Shown here: positions 58,040 to 64,000 of the stretch, piece after piece
How positions within the stretch are numbered: position 1 is the stretch's first letter
Layout: the number at the start of each line of letters is the position of its first letter
Assembly (NCBI GenBank): GCA_045650025.1
Contig: JAZRQR010000003.1
Location: 3,683 to 67,682, forward strand
Origin: SVQP01 sp045650025
GTDB taxonomy: Bacteria; Bacillota; Clostridia; Oscillospirales; CAG-272
DNA: 64,000 nt
Direction: 5' to 3'
Program-made: the position numbers and the translations under genes
The notes under the pieces: model-generated
Seen by the model: only the letters and a program-made list of their open reading frames with translations
The model's database searches: none
What the model was told of the DNA's origin: nothing

Positions 58040-58532
58040 ATTTTCCGTCTTCATTGGAAGGACCAAAATAATTGATATCGAACGCAATTGACCCACCATA
58101 TCCCTCACTCATCAACAAATCTCTGTCTTCATGCCTGTAATTCGATAGGATATTACAAAAACCGCCATCAGCCATTTCCCAATAAAAATACGCCTTCCCC
58201 GTAGCGTACTCAATACTGTGCGGCTTCCCCATAATTTCTACTATCTCCACAATTGTCATATCTTCCTCAATTTTGAGATAATCCTCATATGACGGCATGT
58301 GCGTTTGGTCAAGATCAAATAATATATCCATGATGTCTGCTTCACTTTGCGTCGTCTGTTCTTCGGGCATCGTTTCAAGCGCTTGTGTCATAGTGCCCCC
58401 AAACAGCTCTCCGACCAAGCCCTGCATGCCGTTTTTTGCAACCGACACACCGGCTGCAACAAACAGTGCGGCAAGAAGAAGCGCAAGCAGCGCGCTAAAT
58501 GAAATCAGCAGTATTTTTTGCGTTTTGTTCAT
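58038..58532 (-). CDS. Membrane-anchored protein with BamE/SmpA-like domain
   Basis: 164 residues. One N-terminal transmembrane helix (about 8-32) followed by a Glu/Thr-rich linker and a C-terminal domain of about 75 residues, with YEDYLKIEEDMTIVEIVEIM, then GKPHSIEYATGKAYFYWEM. This (T-x-x-E-V-x-x-x-x-G-x-P plus a YxW strand) is the pattern of the BamE/SmpA/DUF3862 fold, which in Gram-positive bacteria occurs in small lipoproteins or membrane proteins of unknown role. The last bases overlap the terminator hairpin. Single-gene unit with its own promoter. Confidence 0.75.
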   Translation of the reverse strand: MNKTQKILLISFSALLALLLAALFVAAGVSVAKNGMQGLVGELFGGTMTQALETMPEEQTTQSEADIMDILFDLDQTHMPSYEDYLKIEEDMTIVEIVEIMGKPHSIEYATGKAYFYWEMADGGFCNILSNYRHEDRDLLMSEGYGGSIAFDINYFGPSNEDGK

Positions 58533-58561
58533 GCCGGAGCTCCTTTTATTTTCGTGTTTTT

Positions 58562-58590
58562 ATTGTATCACACAATGTAAGCAAAGTCAA
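58562..58590 (-). promoter_or_regulatory. Promoter of the BamE-like gene
   Basis: Minus strand TTGACT (58585-58590) and TACAAT (58562-58567), spacer 17 bases. Confidence 0.75.
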
Positions 58591-58603
58591 GAAAATATCC
58601 CCC

Positions 58604-59011
58604 GAGTGTCATCCTGAGCGGAGTATGAAATTCCGACAATGTTCCTCAGTTTTTTGAATGCTTTAGGTCGGGATTTCATACGTAGTCGAAGTTTTGCGGA
58701 ACGAATATTTCGCAGCACTTGACTGCGAAATACAGTGGAGCAAAACCGCCGCAGGCGGGATCTCCGAAGAGTTTTCTCAATGTCTGCTTAGCCTTTGTTA
58801 CACTTTTTTATATCCCATATCGTTTCCTTCAAAAGAATGCTTTGTGCAAACAGACGTGTCAGAAACCCTTCGGAGATCCCGCTGCGCGCTGTTCGCGCTT
58901 GCGCTTTTGCTTGCTGCGGTGTGCCTTTGGCACATCCTCGACCCGCAAAAGTTCGACTTCGCGCCATTTCGCAGCAAACTGCGAAATAACGCTCCGCTCA
59001 GGATGACACTC
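58604..59011. mobile_element. MITE-like nested inverted-repeat element, no transposase
   Basis: The ends are 20-bp perfect inverted repeats, GAGTGTCATCCTGAGCGGAG at 58604-58623 and its complement at 58992-59011. Inside are further nested pairs: 58755-58769 with 58868-58882 (15 bp, perfect, GCGGGATCTCCGAAG), about 58687-58700 with 58949-58962 (14 bases, one mismatch), and two local hairpins around TTTCGCAG/CTGCGAAA. The GTCATCCTGAGCGGAG end resembles repeats scattered in many bacterial genomes (from memory). No frame looks coding. I cannot see a clean target-site duplication. Confidence 0.72.
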
Positions 59012-59090
59012 AAGGGTGACTCTGCATACCGCATGATGAGTACTTTGCGTACTTTCCACACCAAAAAACCAAAAATATTCGCAAAACCTC

Positions 59091-59119
59091 TTGCATTTGC
59101 AAACACAATGTGATATAAT
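59091..59119 (+). promoter_or_regulatory. Promoter of the pheST T-box transcript
   Basis: TTGCAT (59091-59096) and TATAAT (59114-59119), spacer 17 bases; transcription would begin near 59126. Confidence 0.85.
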
Positions 59120-59125
59120 GTTACG

Positions 59126-59380
59126 GTAAATGCGATGATGAAGTCAGCGCACACGAAAAAGCGTACACAGAGATGACCGACGCGGCTGAAAGCGGTCTTA
59201 CGTGGCGTGTGTTGCATTTCCCTTCGGAGCAGGTCCTGTGAGCCGAGTACGGTAGTGGGACACGGCAGACACCGTTATCGGTCGGCAGAGTGTTGGCTTT
59301 GTGCGCGTAAGCGTCACGCCTTTATTTGGGTGGTACCGCGGTTTTTTATGCCGTCCCATGTTTTTTGGGAGGGCTTTTTT
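59126..59380 (+). promoter_or_regulatory. T-box riboswitch for phenylalanine, controlling pheST
   Basis: The leader carries the T-box proper, GGGTGGTACCGCGG (59328-59341), which pairs with the uncharged tRNA acceptor end, followed by a terminator hairpin (59350-59358 with 59366-59374) and six T. A Stem I region begins GATGATGAAG near 59135. TTC at 59218-59220, in a purine-flanked position on the 3' side of Stem I, is a plausible Phe specifier codon but I have not proven the pairing. When tRNA-Phe is uncharged the leader should antiterminate and let pheS and pheT be made. Confidence 0.93.
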
Positions 59381-59426
59381 ATTTTATAAAAAAATTTATA
59401 TGGAAATACAAAGGAAGGAAACAACC

Positions 59427-60437
59427 ATGAAAGAAATGCTGAATCAAATTCGCCAGACAGCACTTGAAAAGATTGCTGCAGGCGAAGATCTTGAGCAGAT
59501 CAGAATTCAATACCTTGGCAAAAAGGGTGAGCTGACCGCCGTTCTGCGCGGTATGGGCAAGCTGAGCGCCGAGGAAAGACCCGTTATCGGCCAGCTGGCA
59601 AACCAGGTGCGCGAGGAGATCGAGGCAGCCGTAGCCGAGAAGGCAGAGGCTCTTAAGGCTTCCGCTCTCGAAGAGCAGCTCAAGGCTGAAAAGCTGGACG
59701 TTACCATGCCCGGCAAGACCGCACGCGTCGGTCACGTACACCCCCTGACCCGCGTACAGAGAGATATGGAAGAGATCTTTATCGGCATGGGATTTTCGAT
59801 CGCAGAGGGTCCCGAGGTAGAGTATGACTTGTACAACTTCCAGAAGCTCAATATTCCGGAAAATCACCCCGCAAGAGACACGCAGGACACCTTCTACATC
59901 ACGGATAACATCCTGCTGCGCTCCCAGACCTCGCCCGTGCAGGCGAGAACCATGGAGGTGCAGAAGCCTCCGATCCGCATCATCTCCCCCGGCCGCGTTT
60001 ACCGCTCCGACGCGATGGATGCTACCCACTCTCCCCTGTTCCACCAGATGGAAGGTCTTGTGGTTGACAAGGGCATTACCATGGGCGACCTCAAGGGCAT
60101 GCTGGAGACCTTTGCAAAGGCACAGTTCGGCGAGGATACCCGTTGCCGTTTCCGTCCCCACCACTTCCCCTTCACCGAGCCCAGCGCAGAGGTTGACGTT
60201 TCCTGCTTCGCTTGCGGCGGCAAGGGCTGCAGACTTTGCAAGGGCGAGGGCTGGATCGAGATCCTTGGCGCAGGTATGGTACACCCCAACGTGCTGACCA
60301 TGTGCGGCATTGACCCCGAGGAATACAGCGGCTTTGCGTTCGGTATGGGTATCGAGCGTATTGCAATGCTCAAGTACCACGTAGACGACATTCGTCTGTT
60401 CTATGAGAACGACGTGCGTTTCCTTGAGCAGTTCTGA
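59427..60437 (+). CDS. pheS: Phenylalanyl-tRNA synthetase alpha subunit
   Basis: 336 residues, standard length. N-terminal coiled coil (about 1-85) that contacts tRNA-Phe, then the class II core: VEYDLYNFQKLNIPENHPAR, motif 2 region with RFRPHHFPFTEPSAEVDV, and motif 3 GFAFGMGIERIAMLKY near the C-terminus. The knuckle CFACGGKGCRLCKGEG is a normal feature of bacterial PheS. Start at 59427 follows AAGGAAGGAA; earlier in-frame codons run back into the T-box. It forms a tetramer with PheT, encoded 18 bases downstream. Confidence 0.97.
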   Translation: MKEMLNQIRQTALEKIAAGEDLEQIRIQYLGKKGELTAVLRGMGKLSAEERPVIGQLANQVREEIEAAVAEKAEALKASALEEQLKAEKLDVTMPGKTARVGHVHPLTRVQRDMEEIFIGMGFSIAEGPEVEYDLYNFQKLNIPENHPARDTQDTFYITDNILLRSQTSPVQARTMEVQKPPIRIISPGRVYRSDAMDATHSPLFHQMEGLVVDKGITMGDLKGMLETFAKAQFGEDTRCRFRPHHFPFTEPSAEVDVSCFACGGKGCRLCKGEGWIEILGAGMVHPNVLTMCGIDPEEYSGFAFGMGIERIAMLKYHVDDIRLFYENDVRFLEQF

Positions 60438-60455
60438 GAAAGGAGAGCGTAGATT

Positions 60456-62858
60456 ATGAATCTTTCTTTTAATTGGCTGAGTGATTACGTCGATACCAAG
60501 AAGATTACCGACGTAAAGAAATATTGCGACCGTATGACCGACACCGGCTCCAAGGTAGAGGGCTTTGAGGTGCTTGCAGAGGAGATCTCCAACGTACGCA
60601 TCGGTAAGGTGCTGGCAATGGAGCATCACCCCGACTCCGATCACCTGTGGATCTGCCAGATCGACATTGGTGCAGACGCACCCATCCAGATCGTGACCGG
60701 CGCACAGAACGTATTCGTCGGTGCCATCGTTCCCGCAGCTGTTGCTCCCGCAACCGTAGCGGAGGGTAAGCAGATCAAGGCAGGCAAGCTGCGCGGCGTG
60801 GACTCCAACGGTATGATGTGCTCGTTTGCAGAGCTGGGCCTGAGCGCTCACGACTGCCCCGGCGTAGAGGAAAACGGCATCTGGATCCTGCCCGAGCAGT
60901 ATGCAGAGTATCTGGGCAAGGACCTTTGCGACGTGGAAATGGTACGCGACACCGTGGTCGAGTTTGAGATCACCTCCAACCGCCCCGACTGTCTGTCCGT
61001 CATCGGTCTTGCACGCGAGACCGCCGCTTCCATGGAGCTTGACTGGCACGTTGATCCCGTATCCGTCAAGGGTGCAGGCGACGGTGACCACATTGACAAC
61101 TACATTTCCGTAGGCATCAGCGCACCCGATCTGTGCTTCCGCTATGCGGCAAAGGTGGTCAAGAACGTCAAGATCGCTCCCTCGCCTCTGTGGATGCGCA
61201 GACGTCTGCGCGCTGCAGGCGTTCGCCCCATTAACAACATCGTAGACATTACCAACTACGTCATGCTCGAGTACGGTCAGCCTATGCACGCGTTCGATTA
61301 CAAGCAGATCGAGGGCAAGGCGATCAACGTACGCCGCGCAAACGACGGTGAGGTATTCGTATCCCTGGATAACGTCAGCCACACCCTTGACTCCTCCATG
61401 CTGGTCATTGCTGACCAGAACAAGGCTTGCGCTCTGGCAGGCGTTATGGGCGGTCTGAACAGCGAGATCGAGAACGATACCGTCACCGTGGTATTTGAGT
61501 CCGCTTGCTTCTCCGGCCCCGACACCCGTGTGACCGCAAAGAAGAACGGCATGAGAACCGAATCCTCTGCTCGCTTTGAAAAGGGTCTGGATGCAGAAAA
61601 CTGCCTGCCCGGCCTGATGCGCGCATGCCAGCTGGTAGAGCTGCTGGGCGCAGGTGACGTTGTAGACGGTCTGATCGACGTGTACCCCACCAAGAAGGAG
61701 CAGGTCATCCTCCCCTTCACCCCCGATAAGTACAACAAGTTCCTTGGCACCGAGATTGACGAGCAGACCATGATCGACATTCTCGCAACGCTGGACTGCC
61801 GCGTAGAAAACGGCAATATTTACGTGCCCTCCTTCAGAAGCGACCTTGGCTGCATGCAGGACATTGCAGAAGAGATCGTTCGTATCTGGGGCTACGATAA
61901 GATTCCCTCCTCCTGCATCAAGGCAGAGACCACGCAGGGCATGCGTACCCCCAAGCAGAAGCTGTTTGTTGCAACCGAGCAGCTGATGTACGGCATGGGC
62001 ATCTCGCAGATCCAGACCTTCTCGTTCATCAGCCCCAAGTACTACGACGCCATCGCGCTGCCTGCAGATAGCAAGCTGCGCACCTCGGTTGTCATCTCCA
62101 ACCCGCTTGGCGAGGACACCAGCGTCATGCGTACCACCGCGTTGCCTTCTCTGATGGAGGTTCTGCAGAGAAACAACAACTTCTCCAACCAGAACGTGCG
62201 TCTGTTTGAAATGGCAACCATTTACCTGCCCGATGAGAACCCCGCGAACCTGCCCGAGGAAAAGACGGTTGTGACCGTTGGTATGTACGGCGATGCAGAC
62301 TTCTACGACATGAAGGGTGCTGTTGAAAACCTGCTTAAGATGGCAGGCGTCAAGGGTGCACAGTACACCTCTTGCACCGAGAACCCCTCTTACCATCCCG
62401 GCAGATGCGCAACCGTGACCACCGCAGACGGCAAGTACCTGGGCGTATTCGGTCAGATCCACCCCGTTGTGGCTGACAACTACGGCATGAACACCCCCGT
62501 GCTTTGCGCTGAGATCGACTTTGACGCGCTGTTTGCCGTTTCCAATACCGAGCCTGACTACAAGCCGCTGCCCAAGTTCCCCGCTGCAACCCGTGACTAC
62601 GCGTTTGTTTGCGCAGAGGAGCTGGAGGTTGGCAAGATCATGAACGTGATCGCAAAGGCTGGCGGAGCATTGGTTGAAAACGTTGAACTGTTTGACATTT
62701 TCCGCGGTGAAAAGCTGGGCGCAGGCAACAAGAGCGTTGCATTCCGCGTGACCCTGCGTGCCGCTGACCGTACCCTGACCGTTGAGGAAGCTGACAAGAT
62801 TTCCAAGAAGATCGTGGGCGACCTCAAGTTCAAGCTGGGTATTGCACTCAGAGCGTAA
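60456..62858 (+). CDS. pheT: Phenylalanyl-tRNA synthetase beta subunit
   Basis: 800 residues, full length. Domains in order: EMAP-type tRNA-binding OB fold (about 40-150, HPDSDHLWICQID), B3/4 editing domain (about 210-400, LCFRYAAKVVKNVK), B5 domain, class-II-like core, and the C-terminal FDX-ACB anticodon domain (about 705-800, beginning PKFPAATRDYAFVC). Start follows AAAGGAGAG. Shares the T-box transcript with pheS. Confidence 0.97.
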   Translation: MNLSFNWLSDYVDTKKITDVKKYCDRMTDTGSKVEGFEVLAEEISNVRIGKVLAMEHHPDSDHLWICQIDIGADAPIQIVTGAQNVFVGAIVPAAVAPATVAEGKQIKAGKLRGVDSNGMMCSFAELGLSAHDCPGVEENGIWILPEQYAEYLGKDLCDVEMVRDTVVEFEITSNRPDCLSVIGLARETAASMELDWHVDPVSVKGAGDGDHIDNYISVGISAPDLCFRYAAKVVKNVKIAPSPLWMRRRLRAAGVRPINNIVDITNYVMLEYGQPMHAFDYKQIEGKAINVRRANDGEVFVSLDNVSHTLDSSMLVIADQNKACALAGVMGGLNSEIENDTVTVVFESACFSGPDTRVTAKKNGMRTESSARFEKGLDAENCLPGLMRACQLVELLGAGDVVDGLIDVYPTKKEQVILPFTPDKYNKFLGTEIDEQTMIDILATLDCRVENGNIYVPSFRSDLGCMQDIAEEIVRIWGYDKIPSSCIKAETTQGMRTPKQKLFVATEQLMYGMGISQIQTFSFISPKYYDAIALPADSKLRTSVVISNPLGEDTSVMRTTALPSLMEVLQRNNNFSNQNVRLFEMATIYLPDENPANLPEEKTVVTVGMYGDADFYDMKGAVENLLKMAGVKGAQYTSCTENPSYHPGRCATVTTADGKYLGVFGQIHPVVADNYGMNTPVLCAEIDFDALFAVSNTEPDYKPLPKFPAATRDYAFVCAEELEVGKIMNVIAKAGGALVENVELFDIFRGEKLGAGNKSVAFRVTLRAADRTLTVEEADKISKKIVGDLKFKLGIALRA

Positions 62859-62868
62859 AACCATACGA

Positions 62869-62894
62869 GGGGCTGTTGCTTGTGCGACAGCCCC
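62869..62894 (+). promoter_or_regulatory. Hairpin between pheT and the ABC exporter gene
   Basis: GGGGCTGTTGC, loop TTGT, GCGACAGCCCC: 11-bp stem with one G-T pair. No T-run follows, so it is not a clear terminator; the next gene's AAAGGAGG starts eight bases later. Possibly an mRNA processing or partial stop site. Confidence 0.5.
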
Positions 62895-62918
62895 CACCAA
62901 CAGAAAGGAGGTTGTGTC

Positions 62919-64000
62919 ATGGCAAAACACAAGACCAAAAAGACACACCCGATCAAGCGCTTTCTTCCCTACTACAAGCCGTATAAGAAAGACATCGTTT
63001 TTGATTTGTGCTGCGCCGCGCTGACCACCATGTGCGAGCTGGCACTGCCCTTGATCGTCAGAAAAATCACGGGAGAGGCGCAAGAGGAGCCCATTTCGCT
63101 GACCGTCACCATGATCCTGACCTTTGGCGGCGTGTACCTCTTGATGCGTCTGATCGACACCATTGCCTACTATTTCATGGCAAATCGCGGTCACATCATC
63201 GGTGCAAAAATGGAGACCGACATGCGCCGCGACCTGTTTGGGCATCTCCAGAAGCTCAGCTTCTCTTACTTTGACAACACCAAGGTTGGTACGCTGATGT
63301 CGCGCATCACCAGCGACCTGTTTGACATTACCGAATTTGCACACCATTGCCCCGAGGAATTCTTTATCGCAGGCGTCAAGATCCTTGGCTCCTTCGTCAT
63401 CCTCCTGGTCATCAATCCCCTCTTGGCGCTGATCACCTTTGCCATGATTCCCGTCATGGTTCTGGTGCTGATCTCGTTCAACGGCAAGATGAAGGAAGCC
63501 TTCCGCCAGTCGCGCGTACAGGTAGGCGAGCTCAACTCGCAGGTGGAGGATAGTCTGCTGGGCATTCACGAGGTCAAGGCGTTTGCCAACGAGGGCACCG
63601 AAATTGAAAAGTTCCGCGAGGGCAACCACAAGTTCCTTGGCATCAAGGGCACTATGTACAAGTACATGGGCATGTTCCAGGCATCCACGCGCTTCTTTGA
63701 GGGTCTGCTCTACATCGTTGTCGTAGTCGTGGGTGCACTGCTACTGATCGCCAAGAATCCCGTTATCCAACTGGATGCCGCCGATTATATCGCATTTTTG
63801 ATGTACGTTTCCACGCTGTTCACCTCGGTGCGCCGCATTGTCGAGTTTACCGAGCAGTTCCAGCGCGGTATGACCGGTATTGAGCGCTTCTCCGAGATTT
63901 TGGACGTCGTACCCGACATTCAGGACAAGCCCGACGCCAAGGTGCTGCAGAACGTCAAGGGCGACATCGTGCTGGACAACGTCACCTTCCGCTACGAGGA
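62919..64000 (+). CDS. ABC exporter half-transporter, 3' partial
   Basis: The first 360 residues are visible and the gene runs past the window. A basic N-terminus (MAKHKTKKTHPIKRFLPYYK) leads into six transmembrane segments (about 20-300) of the ABC type-1 exporter fold, including YFDNTKVGTLMSRITSDLFD near residue 120 and a GIHEVKAFANE coupling segment near residue 215. The ATPase domain has just begun (VLDNVTFRYEE) at the edge, so Walker motifs are not seen. Such half-transporters work as homo- or heterodimers that export drugs, lipids or peptides; the substrate is unknown. Start at 62919 follows AAAGGAGG. Confidence 0.92.
   Translation, partial: MAKHKTKKTHPIKRFLPYYKPYKKDIVFDLCCAALTTMCELALPLIVRKITGEAQEEPISLTVTMILTFGGVYLLMRLIDTIAYYFMANRGHIIGAKMETDMRRDLFGHLQKLSFSYFDNTKVGTLMSRITSDLFDITEFAHHCPEEFFIAGVKILGSFVILLVINPLLALITFAMIPVMVLVLISFNGKMKEAFRQSRVQVGELNSQVEDSLLGIHEVKAFANEGTEIEKFREGNHKFLGIKGTMYKYMGMFQASTRFFEGLLYIVVVVVGALLLIAKNPVIQLDAADYIAFLMYVSTLFTSVRRIVEFTEQFQRGMTGIERFSEILDVVPDIQDKPDAKVLQNVKGDIVLDNVTFRYE

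Noticed and set aside
62869..62894. Terminator after pheT
   Set aside because: Stable hairpin but no T-run follows, so reported only as a hairpin.
59379..63629. A 1416-codon open frame antisense to pheS-pheT and the ABC gene
   Set aside because: It mirrors real genes with strong family matches, has low-complexity Val/His/Leu composition and no binding site; the frame is open because of biased codon use on the other strand.

Overview
The window looks like chromosome of a spore-forming, low-to-mid GC Clostridia bacterium, probably a gut member of the Oscillospirales/Christensenellales type. Evidence: sporulation genes (yabP, yabQ, spoIIP, gpr), Gram-positive AGGAGG ribosome binding sites, a T-box riboswitch ahead of pheST, SPI/SPII-type lipoproteins, a glutaminyl-tRNA synthetase, and many sigma-A promoters with a 17-bp spacer. 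I see no prophage, insertion sequence with transposase, or CRISPR array. The taxonomic placement is inference.

Layout. 0-13.5 kb: end of a GrpB-pyrophosphatase fusion and mntP, then two secreted lipoproteins of unknown function, L-rhamnose isomerase, and a divergent NAD pair (nadE, pncB) with a DUF4091 lipoprotein behind pncB. 13.5-24.4 kb: a long run of signalling and housekeeping genes: cdaA and a YbbR protein (c-di-AMP), an FAD oxidoreductase, recJ, relA/spoT, dtd, hemZ, a uridine-kinase-like protein. 24.4-29 kb: the conserved yabM-mazG-(HU)-rqcP-yabP-yabQ-divIC block, then smpB. 29-35.7 kb: two GH78 alpha-L-rhamnosidases around a leucine-rich-repeat protein. 35.7-38.7 kb: a Crp/Fnr regulator with a three-gene ABC importer and a palindromic candidate operator. 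38.8-43 kb: nucleotidyltransferase, NahK-like kinase, galE, galM. 43-46.7 kb: dacF, pgi, a small P-loop protein and a SecB-like chaperone. 46.7-49 kb: tRNA-Val(CAC), a repeat cluster, a second DUF4091 protein, and a 282-bp structured inverted-repeat element. 49-51 kb: GC-rich spoIIP and gpr. 51-64 kb: an orphan oligopeptide-binding protein, a metallo-hydrolase, gltX, glnS, a DUF1294 protein, a BamE-like protein, a 408-bp MITE-like element, T-box, pheS, pheT and the start of an ABC exporter.

How the genes fit together: intracellular rhamnosidases plus RhaA point to growth on rhamnosylated plant or host glycans; the NahK/GalE/GalM set points to galactose or amino-hexose salvage feeding Pgi; DUF4091 (GH123-like) proteins and the big lipoproteins fit a glycan-foraging lifestyle. 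The signals most worth checking are the three-way-junction element at 48755-49036 whose ends supply the stop codons of both flanking genes, the NadE with an apparently lost glutaminase site, and the MITE-like element before pheST.
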